Under the pieces are notes generated by a model that worked only from the letters and a program-made list of their open reading frames with translations, had not been told where the DNA came from and did not search any database. Of a stretch of 64,000 nt of DNA, positions 25,084-33,673 are shown piece by piece (within the stretch, counting starts at the first letter, position 1; each line of letters opens with the position of its first letter). The DNA is from JAQVIJ01 sp041287365 (GTDB lineage Bacteria; Desulfobacterota; Dissulfuribacteria; Dissulfuribacterales; DYLC01): NCBI GenBank assembly GCA_041287365.1, contig JBEULL010000020.1:1-64000 (forward strand), read 5' to 3'. The position numbers were made by a program, and so were the translations under genes.

Positions 25084-26772
25084 ATGCATCAATTATTGAA
25101 AACCGGGCCTACCACTATGTTGTTGTTGGGGAATGAGGCCATTGTAAGGGGGGCTCTGGAAGCTGGTGTTCGTGTGACTGCATCGTATCCTGGAACACCG
25201 TCATCAGAGATAGGCAATAATCTCTTTCAGATTCATTCGGAGGCCCCCGATCTTTTGTATTTTGAATTTTCCGTAAATGAAAAGGTGGCAATGGAGGTGG
25301 CGGCGGCAGCCGCAGCCGCAGGTGTCCGAAGTCTCACGTGTATGAAGCATGTGGGAATGAATGTGGCATCCGATGCAATGATGAGTCTTGCATATGTGGG
25401 GGTGCGGGCTGGAATGGTGATTGTTTGTGCGGACGACCCCTCCATACATTCCAGCCAAAACGAACAGGACAACAGATTTTATGGAAAGATGTCTTTTTTA
25501 CCCATTTTGGAGCCGGCTTCACCTCAAGAGATGATGGATTTGACCAAAAAGGCGTTTGAGCTCTCCGAGGCCTTGGAGCTTCCGGTTATTCTGCGGACCA
25601 CCACTCGTACGGCCCATGTGAGAGGCCCTGTGCAGCTTGGCAGTCTGCCTGAAGCTAAAAAGGAGTCTGGTAGATTTCAGAAAGATGCGAAGCGCTGGGT
25701 TCTAGTGCCAGGAACCGCCAGGTTGAGACGAAAGGTCTTGTTGGAAAGGTTTGAACAGGCCATGTCTATCAGTGACGGTTTTGACCTGAACGAGATAACT
25801 GGAAGCGGAGATATGGGGATTGTGGCCTCTGGTGTATCCCGTGGATATGTAATGGATGCCATCGATGATCTGGGTTGCAAGAATCAGATCTCCTGCCTTT
25901 TCCTTGTGATGACACATCCTCTGCCGGAAAAGACCATAGCGGATTTTGTAGTAAACAAGAAGGCAATCCTGGTGGTGGAGGAGCTGGAGCCGTTTTTGGA
26001 AGAAGGTATTCGAGCTGTTTTACAACGGATGGGCGTTTCAACCCCTGTATATGGCAAGAATGGTGAGTATTTCTCGCGCATGTCGGAGTTCAATCCAGCT
26101 CTGGTGAGGGGTGCTATAGCGCGTTTTCTTGGCTGTGCCGATGTTCGTGTAGAGCCGTTGGCTGTTTCGAATATGCCGCCCCTTCCCATCAGGCCGCCTT
26201 CGTTGTGCAAGGGGTGTCCTCATACAGAGACCTACAACATTATAAAAGAGACAGTGATTGGTATGGGGTTTGAGGAGAACGTGCTCTATCCCACTGATAT
26301 CGGCTGTTATACTCTTGGAGTCATGCCGCCCATTCAAATGGCGGATTATTTGATTTGTATGGGCTCCAGTGTGGGGAGTTCCGCCGGTTTTTCGGTGTCA
26401 ACAACCCAAAAGGTCATATCTTTCATAGGGGATTCCACATTTTTTCATTCAGGGGTGTCTTCTCTGATAAACGCCGTGCACCAGGGTCATCATTTTTGTC
26501 TCGTGATTCTGGACAACTCCACCACCGCAATGACCGGACATCAGCCCAACCCTGGAATTCAATATGTGCCGCCTGAATATAAAAAGACTCGCGTAACCAT
26601 TGAACAGGTGGTGAGGGGTTGTGGCGTTCGGAATGTATTCAAGATAAATCCATATAAAAAAGACGAGGCCCTTCCTGTTGTAAGGCAGGCCCTTTCCCTG
26701 AATGATTTGGTAGTGATCATATCCGAGGCCCCCTGTGTCCTGTATGCCAAAAAGGTAGGAGGAAGAAGATGA
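25084..26772 (+). CDS. iorA: Indolepyruvate:ferredoxin oxidoreductase, alpha subunit, lacking the ferredoxin domain
   Basis: Catalytic TPP-dependent subunit that oxidatively decarboxylates aryl pyruvates (from Trp, Phe, Tyr) to aryl-acetyl-CoA. An N-terminal pyrimidine-binding/transketolase-like domain (LGNEAIVRGALEAGVRVTASYPGTPSSEI ... FEFSVNEKVAMEVA) and a C-terminal TPP-binding domain (CKGCPHTETYNII ... SFIGDSTFFHSG ... VILDNSTTAMTGHQ) are clear. At 562 residues it is shorter than typical IorA: it ends after IISEAPCVLYAKKVGGRR, and no C-terminal CxxCxxC ferredoxin-like domain follows before iorB. It overlaps iorB by 4 nt. Confidence 0.92.
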   Translation: MHQLLKTGPTTMLLLGNEAIVRGALEAGVRVTASYPGTPSSEIGNNLFQIHSEAPDLLYFEFSVNEKVAMEVAAAAAAAGVRSLTCMKHVGMNVASDAMMSLAYVGVRAGMVIVCADDPSIHSSQNEQDNRFYGKMSFLPILEPASPQEMMDLTKKAFELSEALELPVILRTTTRTAHVRGPVQLGSLPEAKKESGRFQKDAKRWVLVPGTARLRRKVLLERFEQAMSISDGFDLNEITGSGDMGIVASGVSRGYVMDAIDDLGCKNQISCLFLVMTHPLPEKTIADFVVNKKAILVVEELEPFLEEGIRAVLQRMGVSTPVYGKNGEYFSRMSEFNPALVRGAIARFLGCADVRVEPLAVSNMPPLPIRPPSLCKGCPHTETYNIIKETVIGMGFEENVLYPTDIGCYTLGVMPPIQMADYLICMGSSVGSSAGFSVSTTQKVISFIGDSTFFHSGVSSLINAVHQGHHFCLVILDNSTTAMTGHQPNPGIQYVPPEYKKTRVTIEQVVRGCGVRNVFKINPYKKDEALPVVRQALSLNDLVVIISEAPCVLYAKKVGGRR

Positions 26773-27356
26773 AGAGAATGAAATTGTTGTTTGTAGGGGT
26801 AGGCGGTCAGGGAACCCTGTTGGCCTCGCGTCTTTTGGGTGAGGCCTGTATGAAAAACGGTATTTCTGTTTTGTTGAGCGAGGTGCATGGCATGGCCCAG
26901 CGTGGGGGTGTAGTGGAGTCTACTGTGATGTTGGGTGGTCTGAAAAGCCCTCTGATCTCTTTGGGTGAGGCGGACGTGCTCATCGGCTTTGAGCCGTTGG
27001 AGACCCTGCGTGCCATCTCATATTGCAACAAGGACTCCGTTGTCATTACCAGTCTTTCTCCCATCGTGCCCAATATGGTAAAGCTCGGTGCCTCACAATA
27101 TCCTGATATCAATAGTCTTTTTAATGAAATAAAAGGAATGGTGGCTGGCTTTTATGCCTGTGATGCAGAGGAATTGGCAAATAAGATTGGAAGCCCCAAA
27201 TCTGTGAATGTGTTGTTGCTAGGTATGCTCATGGGAACAGGTTTGTTGCCTGTTTCGATGGAGAGTATGGAGGATACCATTCGCACACAGGTAAAGCCCA
27301 AGACCGTGGATGCCAACTTGAATGCGTTCATGGCCGGAGTAAATCTGGTTTCATAA
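26769..27356 (+). CDS. iorB: Indolepyruvate:ferredoxin oxidoreductase, beta subunit
   Basis: The gamma-type (POR-gamma) subunit of the 2-oxoacid oxidoreductase, 195 residues. The CoA-binding-type opening LLFVGVGGQGTLLASRLLGEA and the EVHGMAQRGGVVESTVMLG segment are characteristic of IorB. It forms the heterodimer with IorA and transfers the acyl group to CoA. The ATG overlaps the iorA stop by 4 nt, and a small lipoprotein gene follows after 3 nt. Confidence 0.93.
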   Translation: MKRMKLLFVGVGGQGTLLASRLLGEACMKNGISVLLSEVHGMAQRGGVVESTVMLGGLKSPLISLGEADVLIGFEPLETLRAISYCNKDSVVITSLSPIVPNMVKLGASQYPDINSLFNEIKGMVAGFYACDAEELANKIGSPKSVNVLLLGMLMGTGLLPVSMESMEDTIRTQVKPKTVDANLNAFMAGVNLVS

Positions 27357-27359
27357 GCA

Positions 27360-27641
27360 ATGAATTCGAATAGGTTGCGAACTATTTGTATTCTGTTGTG
27401 CTCTTTTGCCTTGTTGTCTGTTGCAGGTTGTACCGAAGGGCAACGCAAGGATTTGAAGCATTTCAAGTCGGATGTCATCGGTCTTAAGCGACGCGTGACG
27501 CTTTTCGATAACAATGGAAGGCCTATCAGGACATGGGAGGGCCGCTTCAAGGTCGAGATTGTAGGTGGTTTTGCATCCTTTATCGATGACAACGGAAAGG
27601 ATGTCAAGGTAAGTGGTTCTGTTGTCATAGAAGAGTTCTGA
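27360..27641 (+). CDS. Small lipoprotein of unknown function
   Basis: A 93-residue protein with a lipoprotein signal peptide whose lipobox LSVAGC places the lipidated cysteine at residue 24. The mature part (KRRVTLFDNNGRPIRTWEGRFKVEI ... VKVSGSVVIEEF) looks like a small beta-rich domain. It starts 3 nt after iorB and ends 4 nt before scpB, so it belongs to the same transcript. I do not recognise a named family. Confidence 0.75.
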   Translation: MNSNRLRTICILLCSFALLSVAGCTEGQRKDLKHFKSDVIGLKRRVTLFDNNGRPIRTWEGRFKVEIVGGFASFIDDNGKDVKVSGSVVIEEF

Positions 27642-27645
27642 AGAG

Positions 27646-28206
27646 ATGGTGAAGCCAGGATTGAAGGTCATTTTGGAGGCCATGTTTTTTGTGGCTGAAA
27701 AACCACTGACCATCAAGGAGTTGCAGGGGTTGTTGCCTGAATTTTCTCCAAGAGAGATTAGGGATTCTATAAGGATTTTGTGTGCTGAGTACGAGCGTGA
27801 GGGCCGTGGCTGGGAACTCAAAGAGGTGGCCGGGGCCTTTCGTCTTCAGTCAAAGGCCGAACTCAAGGAATGGGTGCTGCGCCTCAAGGGTATATGTGCC
27901 CAGAGATTGAGCCGGACCGCACTGGAGACATTAGCTGTAATCGCATATAAACAGCCTGTTTCACGCGCCGAAATAGAATTCATTCGCGGAGTGGATGTGA
28001 GTGCTAACTTGCGAATTTTATTGGACAAAAAATTCATAAAAATAGTTGGAAGAAAGGACACCCCTGGTCGTCCTTTGATTTACGGTACCACCAGATATTT
28101 TATGGACTTTTTCGGGTTGAAGGATATATCTGATCTTCCGGCCTTGAGTGAATTGGATGAGGCAGGATCCTCTTCGCCGATTCTTTTGAATTATGTTGTA
28201 AATTGA
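27646..28206 (+). CDS. scpB: Segregation and condensation protein B
   Basis: Subunit of the SMC-ScpA-ScpB condensin complex, 186 residues, with two winged-helix domains. The second carries the most conserved run, RLSRTALETLAVIAYKQPVSRAEIEFIRGVD, followed by GRPLIYGTTRYFMDFFGLKDISDLP, typical of ScpB. scpA and smc are not in this window. It is the last gene of the ior transcript, and an inverted repeat follows 12 nt after its stop. Confidence 0.94.
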   Translation: MVKPGLKVILEAMFFVAEKPLTIKELQGLLPEFSPREIRDSIRILCAEYEREGRGWELKEVAGAFRLQSKAELKEWVLRLKGICAQRLSRTALETLAVIAYKQPVSRAEIEFIRGVDVSANLRILLDKKFIKIVGRKDTPGRPLIYGTTRYFMDFFGLKDISDLPALSELDEAGSSSPILLNYVVN

Positions 28207-28218
28207 ATGGAATTTGCC

Positions 28219-28277
28219 TCAGGGAAGTTTCAAAAAACGTTCGTTTTTCGGCCACTGCATTTTTGAAACATCCCTGA
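28219..28277. repeat. 18-bp inverted repeat with 23-nt spacer after scpB
   Basis: TCAGGGAAGTTTCAAAAA (28219-28236) and TTTTTGAAACATCCCTGA (28260-28277) are inverse complements at 17 of 18 positions. The spacer contains AACGTTCG. It could be a terminator-like hairpin for the scpB transcript (no T-run follows) or a small mobile-type repeat. I saw no second copy in the window. Confidence 0.65.
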
Positions 28278-28308
28278 AGACAATAAAAGGGAAAGGAGAT
28301 GTTTGAGA

Positions 28309-28845
28309 ATGAAAAAGGTGATTTGTTGTATGGCGTCTGCTGTTTCCATTGCGTTGTTTTCCTTCAATGTCTCTGCCGGTCAGATTACCGACAAGGATAT
28401 CGCAAACGCTCAGCAGAAATGGGGAGATTGTATAGTCCAGATTGGAAAGGCATTCACGGAAAAAGGTGATTACAAGGCCGTGGCTGAAAAATGTGTGACA
28501 GATCTTTATGCTTATGACACAGGTACCGTGCTTTTCAAGCCGACCAAGGCTGCTGAAAAACAGTTTCGTTTAACAAAAAAAGAGGCGTTGTCTTATTTTG
28601 TAACGGGTGACGTATCTGAAGATCATGGCTTTGCCCTTCAGCCGTGGTCAAAGGTGCGTTTCGAGCCCGCGGGTACCATTGTCGATAGCGATTCTGCAAT
28701 TACAATGGGCAATTACTATTTCACGGATGCCAAGACAGGAAAGGAGGTCAAGGTAGAGTATACATTTGGATATAAACAGGGTAAGGACGGAAATCTGTTG
28801 ATCAATCTCCATCATTCATCATTGCCATATACGCCGGCTCATTGA
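28309..28845 (+). CDS. Exported protein of about 178 residues, possible SnoaL/NTF2-like fold
   Basis: An N-terminal signal peptide (KVICCMASAVSIALFSFNVSAG) predicts export to the periplasm with cleavage after ASA-type residues. The mature protein has a helix-rich start (DIANAQQKWGDCIVQIGKAFTEKGD), a middle FKPTKAAEKQFRLTKKEALSYFVTG and a C-terminal YTFGYKQGKDGNLLINLHHSSLP. This pattern, with a terminal HHSS, resembles small NTF2/SnoaL-like proteins (association-domain type). The reaction is unknown. ATG at 28309 has AGGAG 10 nt upstream and is preferred over TTG at 28303. Confidence 0.6.
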   Translation: MKKVICCMASAVSIALFSFNVSAGQITDKDIANAQQKWGDCIVQIGKAFTEKGDYKAVAEKCVTDLYAYDTGTVLFKPTKAAEKQFRLTKKEALSYFVTGDVSEDHGFALQPWSKVRFEPAGTIVDSDSAITMGNYYFTDAKTGKEVKVEYTFGYKQGKDGNLLINLHHSSLPYTPAH

Positions 28846-28872
28846 TTTTTGGGTGGTTCATATTGTTGTGTA

Positions 28873-28894
28873 GGGGCACGCTGCAGCGTGCCCC
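28873..28894. repeat. 22-bp perfect palindrome between convergent genes
   Basis: GGGGCACGCTG followed directly by its inverse complement CAGCGTGCCCC. It lies in the gap between a plus-strand gene ending at 28845 and a minus-strand gene ending at 29027, so it may act as a bidirectional terminator or be a REP-like element. There is no T-run on either side. Confidence 0.7.
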
Positions 28895-29026
28895 TGGTGC
28901 ATTGCGTCCATTCAAATCACCAACCACCATCCTGTCTGGCAACTGACGTTTTTTCATGTAAGTGAGATGGGCGTGATGATAGAGGAATACGATCCTCTGG
29001 CGGAATGGCCGAAACCGGACATGGTC

Positions 29027-30727
29027 TTATCTCGCTACAAGGCCTTTATCCGTCTTGTATTTGAGATTGATGCTGATATTTTCTCTTTCAGAGGTGCTGT
29101 TGTTTTCCCACTGCATTTCCTGTCCAGCGCATCTAATGACGATTTTTCCATATATGCCAAGATATCCAGTTATTTTTATCTGAATTTGTTGCAGATTTTG
29201 TTCGATAGCGGCCAACCGGCTTTCTATTGAATGCAGATCGGTAAGGATGTCGTTTTTTTCCGCGAATATCTTCAGAATGGCAAGTAACCCCCTGCCAAGG
29301 GCAAAAAAACGTTTACCATAATTCTGCATCCAGGTGGTCACCATTTGATTGGCCTGTTCAGGGGAGCAATTTTTCTTCAGAATGTGGCTTATCACTCCAT
29401 AAACAGCTTGAATTGCATCCCTTGCTTCGGTATCTGATTCCGCCGCTGTTTTAAGGTTTTCTGTCTTTTCATACAGGGTGGCCAGTTTTTCTTGCAACTC
29501 TTCCGTCTTGTCCTTATATATCAGGTTGATTGCATCACGTCTCTCTTCAAGCGAGGTCTTTTCCGCCAAAAGCTCTTTACCTATGTTCAATTCCAGTGTG
29601 TTTCTGATATTGACTCGTTCTAGAAAGACCTGATTGGCTGACATGGCTACAAATCCAATCAAGGAGTCCCAGTAAGAGTCTGTGCGGTTGACACGAATCT
29701 GTGGGGCTGTCAGATCGACTCTTAGCATGTCTTTCATGATGAAGGCCGCTGTATTGGCGCGTATGCGGGCATTATAGATGGATTCTGCCATGAGATTTTC
29801 AGCAACCTCTATGGATAGTGCTAGGGGGGCTGTTGTGATGGAATTGGATATATGTACTCCAGGTCCTTCTATCACGCCTTGAATCTCCAGAGAACTTCCA
29901 AACACAAAAGGCGATCTTCCACGCATGGTCCTTTTTACCACTACGGTTGGCAGGCAGTGAATGGTTGTCTTTTCGTCACAGGTCACGCAGTCGATTTCTT
30001 CTATCTCCAGCCGTTTTTTTACATCCAATCCTATGATCTTGTGGGTATCTTGAAGATAACTGATAGTCGGCAGAATCACTCCTCTATCGATGGATATCAG
30101 TTCATCGAAATCCTGTTCACCATCTGTAAATATCCTTTTTGTTTTTATACCATCCCCTATCAGTAACTCGTAAGGGGTGCCTGAAGGGGATTCTATTTTT
30201 TGTCCTGAAACCGTTACGCCTGGAATGCCTTGTGTGGGTAAAAACAGTTTGCCTATGGTCTGATTGGCGTCGGTTTCTGGCAATGAGATGATGTCCGCAA
30301 AGGTCAGGCGATCCAGATGATATCTTTTGGTGGTGTCGAACTTAAAGGCTGAAACGAAAAAACCGTCCTTGCCCGAAACAGGGGTGTGTCCGTCTATGAG
30401 TAGTATCTTTTTGCCCGGTGACAGGTCCATAACAACCCGTCTTGGCCTGAGTCCTTCCACCATATTCGCTGCCTCAAACGAGTATGGCCCTGGTCTGAAT
30501 GCCCGAATGCCATCGGCTATGTTTTTGGGTAATTTTATTTTATATGAATGAAGAACGAGTCCTATTGCCTGCGTCAGAATATTGACGTCAGTTTCCCAGA
30601 TATTCGGGGTTTCCATGAGTACACGAACGACCGCAGCGCCGTAAAATTTTTCTGTTACGGTCTTTAATATGGCATCAGCCATGGAAAGAACGGCAGTTAC
30701 AAGGTGTTTTGTTTCTGTTGTATTCAT
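29027..30727 (-). CDS. FapA family (DUF342) protein
   Basis: A 566-residue protein. The central part has the DUF342/FapA signature: GKLFLPTQGIPGVTVSGQKIESPSG is the conserved glycine-rich entry, and VFGSSLEIQGVIEGPGVHISNSI with following short strands fits the polymer-forming beta-helix core. Residues about 390-450 are a coiled coil (LEERRDAINLIYKDKTEELQEKLATLYEKTENLK). The C-terminus has another helical segment (HSIESRLAAIEQNLQQIQIKI). The DUF342 family is widespread and poorly understood; members occur near motility and envelope genes. It is a single gene, convergent with the exported protein and divergent from the Pat-like gene. Confidence 0.7.
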   Translation of the reverse strand: MNTTETKHLVTAVLSMADAILKTVTEKFYGAAVVRVLMETPNIWETDVNILTQAIGLVLHSYKIKLPKNIADGIRAFRPGPYSFEAANMVEGLRPRRVVMDLSPGKKILLIDGHTPVSGKDGFFVSAFKFDTTKRYHLDRLTFADIISLPETDANQTIGKLFLPTQGIPGVTVSGQKIESPSGTPYELLIGDGIKTKRIFTDGEQDFDELISIDRGVILPTISYLQDTHKIIGLDVKKRLEIEEIDCVTCDEKTTIHCLPTVVVKRTMRGRSPFVFGSSLEIQGVIEGPGVHISNSITTAPLALSIEVAENLMAESIYNARIRANTAAFIMKDMLRVDLTAPQIRVNRTDSYWDSLIGFVAMSANQVFLERVNIRNTLELNIGKELLAEKTSLEERRDAINLIYKDKTEELQEKLATLYEKTENLKTAAESDTEARDAIQAVYGVISHILKKNCSPEQANQMVTTWMQNYGKRFFALGRGLLAILKIFAEKNDILTDLHSIESRLAAIEQNLQQIQIKITGYLGIYGKIVIRCAGQEMQWENNSTSERENISINLKYKTDKGLVAR

Positions 30728-30936
30728 GTAGTTATGGTCGTACCACGACTTGTCATCTATTGACTATGTCCATAAATAACTTCAGCTGGTTATATTGCAA
30801 TATTTTTGCCAGGTTGCAATCATAAAATATGGTTTCTCATTTTTCTTATAGTCTGGTAAAATATCTAGCAATGGAAATGGAACAACGGCTTTTATAAAGG
30901 GCGTCTTTTAGGGATTGCCACCGGAGGCTGATTTAT

Positions 30937-33666
30937 ATGACCATGCAGTCGCTTCAGTATCTGTTCAGTCCTCGCAGTATCGCCATTCTTGGACTTGAGG
31001 CTAGAGAAGAGCCATTTGCCTCCGCAGGCAGGATCTTGCTGCAAAATATCGTTACAGCTGGGTTTGAAGGGGTTGTGTACCCCATTCATGGCTCAAAAGA
31101 GGCGATGTCTGGAATTTCGACTCTGTCTAGCGTAAAGGATATTGTCAGGCCGGTGGACCTGGCTGTTTTGTCTGGACCACCTGAGGAGTGGCCTGGGCAG
31201 GTGGCTGAGTGCGGCGAAAAGGCGGTGCGGTCCATCATGATTTTGGGTAGTGACTTCAGGCATCGCGTCAAGGAGCCTGACAAATTGCTGCTTCAGTTGA
31301 AAAGACTCTGTTCCAGATATAACATCAGATTACTTGGTCCCAATACCATGGGATTTATTCGGCCGAGACTATGGCTCAACGTGAGCACTGGCAGACAGGG
31401 GGTTAGATCTGGAGGCCTTGCCTTCGTATCCCAGAGTTCCACGCTGGCAGCAGGCGTCCTTGACTATGCCATTGCAAAACACATCGGTTTCAGTTCCTTT
31501 ATTTCCCTTGGCAGTCAGATGGATGTGGATTTTGCGGATATCCTGGATTTTTTGAGCGTAGATCCAGATACCAAGGCCATTGTGCTGTATATGGAACACA
31601 TAGAAAACGGCCGCAAATTTGTGGGTGCGGCCAGGGCCTTTGCCAGGGCCAAACCCCTGATGGTGGTAAAAGGGGGTAGATGTTTCGATGCTATAAATTT
31701 GACGGCCAGGCAGGCCGATCTCTTTGATTCAGACGCTGTGTATGATGCCGTTTTCAAAAGGGCCGGCATGGTGCGTGTGGACGATGTGTTGGAGCTCTTT
31801 CATCTGTCTGAATCTCTGGGGCGTTCCGTTCTGCCCAAAGGAAACCGCCTGCTTGTTGTGACCAACGCAGGCGGGCCTTCTGTAATGGCCGTGGATATGC
31901 TGTTGAAGCAGGGTGGGGCTCTGGCAAGGCTTTCCGAGCAGACGGTGACACGGCTTAATCAGATTCTGCCATTTCACTGGAGCGGCGGAAATCCAGTGGA
32001 CATATTGTCCGATGCAGGGCCGAACAGGTTTGAAAAGGCCATGGATATCTGCATCGCTGAATCCGAGGCTGATGGTATTTTGGTGATTCTTACTCCGCAA
32101 TTTCTCACTAAACCCATGGAAATGGCACAAATTTTAGTAAAAATCGCCTCCAATGCCGTACGAAAAACCATTCTGGCCTGTTGGATGGGCTCGGGAGATT
32201 TTGCAGAGGCAAGGGATTTTCTGGACAGGAATGGAGTGCCGACCTTTGTTACACCGGAACATGCGGTAAAGAGCTTTCTCTATATGCACACCTACAGCCA
32301 GAACAATCGGCTGCTCTCCGAGACACCTGCCAATATTTTGGAGGATTTTTTTCCTGATTCCGGCAGGGTTGAGCAGATACTCAATGATGCCATTCGTGAC
32401 GGCAGGCATGTGCTTTATGAAAGGGAGGCCAAGGCGGTTCTGGCCGCCTATGGTATTGCATCGCCTCCAATATTTTTGGCCTCATCTCCATCGGAGGCCA
32501 TTTCATATGCCGAAGAGTTGGGGGTTCCTGTAGCCCTCAAGATAGAATCTCCTTCTGTCCTGCACAAGACAGAGGTCGGTGGAGTTAAATTGCATCTGCG
32601 CAGACTGGAGATAGAAGAGGTTTTTGAGCAGATCGTGAAGACCTTCAGGCGATTGCGGCCTGATGGAGTGTTGAAGGGCATAACCGTGCAGCCCATGGCC
32701 CTCTGGCCGGGTTTCGAGTTGGCCATAGGTATGAAAAAGGATCCGGTATTCGGTTCGGTCATTCTCTTTGGTGCAGGCGGCAGGCTGTTGAACGCCATGC
32801 AGGACTGCTCCATAGCGCTGCCGCCACTTAACCAGACTTTGGCCAGACGTCTTCTGGAGGACACCCGTATTTATCATTATCTCAAGAACAAAGCCGTTCC
32901 CAAACCATATTTACCCCTGTTGGAAAAGACACTGCTTCGCTTTTCGCAGCTCGTGGTGGATTTTCCTCAGATTCAGGAAATTGACATCAACCCATTTTTC
33001 CTGGGAGAGCTCACAGGGCTCTGTCTGGATGCAAAGATTATTTTGGAACCAGACTGCAAACCCGATATTCGCAGGGCGCAGGGGGCCTGTTGTCCTCAAA
33101 ATCTGGTCATTTGTCCGTATCCGTGTCATTATGTGGATATCATGACCATGAGGGACGGAACACCGTATCTCATTCGTCCCATCAAACCGGAAGACGAACC
33201 CTTGATGTATAAGTTGTTCGCAACATTTTCTCCGGAGACCATCCGTATGCGTTTTTTTCAGCACATCACCTCGATTTCCCATGATCAAATGGCCCGTTAC
33301 TGCCAGATAGATTATGATCGGGAGATAGCCCTGGTGGCAACCATAACAGAAGGGAGCGAGGAGCATATCATCGGTGTGGGACGGCTGACCATTTTGCCAG
33401 ATCGGGATCGTGCAGAATTTGCAGTGGTGGTGGGAGATCCTTGGCACGGTCAGGGTATAGGCAAAAAACTCATGGAGGTCTGCATAGAAGTGGCCCGTGG
33501 GCAGGGTATAAAACAAATATTTATGGATGTCTTGAGGGACAATCAAGCCATGCGTGGCCTTGCCGGAAGGTTTGGTTTTGAAGAGGTAAAACATGAGGAT
33601 GATGAGTTGCTGCGCTATGTGCTCGAGCTCTTCAAGCCATCAAGAAAAAAGCGAAAAAATCAGTGA
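30937..33666 (+). CDS. Pat-type lysine acetyltransferase: ADP-forming acyl-CoA-synthetase-like region fused to GNAT
   Basis: A 909-residue protein. Residues 1-700 follow the alpha-beta layout of ADP-forming acyl-CoA synthetases (CoA-binding FSPRSIAILG, ligase-type VVTNAGGPSVMAVD, and an ATP-grasp region with VALKIESPSVLHKTEVGGVKL). Residues about 740-890 are a GNAT domain (YLIRPIKPEDEPLMYKLF ... DPWHGQGIGKKLMEVCIE, where GQGIGKK is the acetyl-CoA loop). The phosphohistidine position of active synthetases (SHTG) is replaced: TARQADLF aligns there, putting Arg258 where His is expected. This matches the Pat (PatZ/Pka) acetyltransferases, in which the large region is regulatory. It heads a cluster with a deacetylase, a CBS-ACT protein and an intact synthetase. 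Confidence 0.88.
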   Translation: MTMQSLQYLFSPRSIAILGLEAREEPFASAGRILLQNIVTAGFEGVVYPIHGSKEAMSGISTLSSVKDIVRPVDLAVLSGPPEEWPGQVAECGEKAVRSIMILGSDFRHRVKEPDKLLLQLKRLCSRYNIRLLGPNTMGFIRPRLWLNVSTGRQGVRSGGLAFVSQSSTLAAGVLDYAIAKHIGFSSFISLGSQMDVDFADILDFLSVDPDTKAIVLYMEHIENGRKFVGAARAFARAKPLMVVKGGRCFDAINLTARQADLFDSDAVYDAVFKRAGMVRVDDVLELFHLSESLGRSVLPKGNRLLVVTNAGGPSVMAVDMLLKQGGALARLSEQTVTRLNQILPFHWSGGNPVDILSDAGPNRFEKAMDICIAESEADGILVILTPQFLTKPMEMAQILVKIASNAVRKTILACWMGSGDFAEARDFLDRNGVPTFVTPEHAVKSFLYMHTYSQNNRLLSETPANILEDFFPDSGRVEQILNDAIRDGRHVLYEREAKAVLAAYGIASPPIFLASSPSEAISYAEELGVPVALKIESPSVLHKTEVGGVKLHLRRLEIEEVFEQIVKTFRRLRPDGVLKGITVQPMALWPGFELAIGMKKDPVFGSVILFGAGGRLLNAMQDCSIALPPLNQTLARRLLEDTRIYHYLKNKAVPKPYLPLLEKTLLRFSQLVVDFPQIQEIDINPFFLGELTGLCLDAKIILEPDCKPDIRRAQGACCPQNLVICPYPCHYVDIMTMRDGTPYLIRPIKPEDEPLMYKLFATFSPETIRMRFFQHITSISHDQMARYCQIDYDREIALVATITEGSEEHIIGVGRLTILPDRDRAEFAVVVGDPWHGQGIGKKLMEVCIEVARGQGIKQIFMDVLRDNQAMRGLAGRFGFEEVKHEDDELLRYVLELFKPSRKKRKNQ

Positions 33667-33673
33667 GCACGAC

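Noticed and set aside
25680..26066. Several overlapping open frames within iorA on both strands
   Set aside because: They are shadows of the high-G+C coding frame of a conserved enzyme.
27957..27972. Second parS candidate, TGTTTCACG followed by CGCCGAA, in scpB
   Set aside because: Only the left half matches; the right half is not palindromic. The same holds for a half site at about 40825 in feoB.
28967..29230. 87-codon plus-strand open frame at the 3' end of the FapA-type gene
   Set aside because: Most of it is antisense to the conserved C-terminal part of the minus-strand gene, and no ribosome binding site precedes it.
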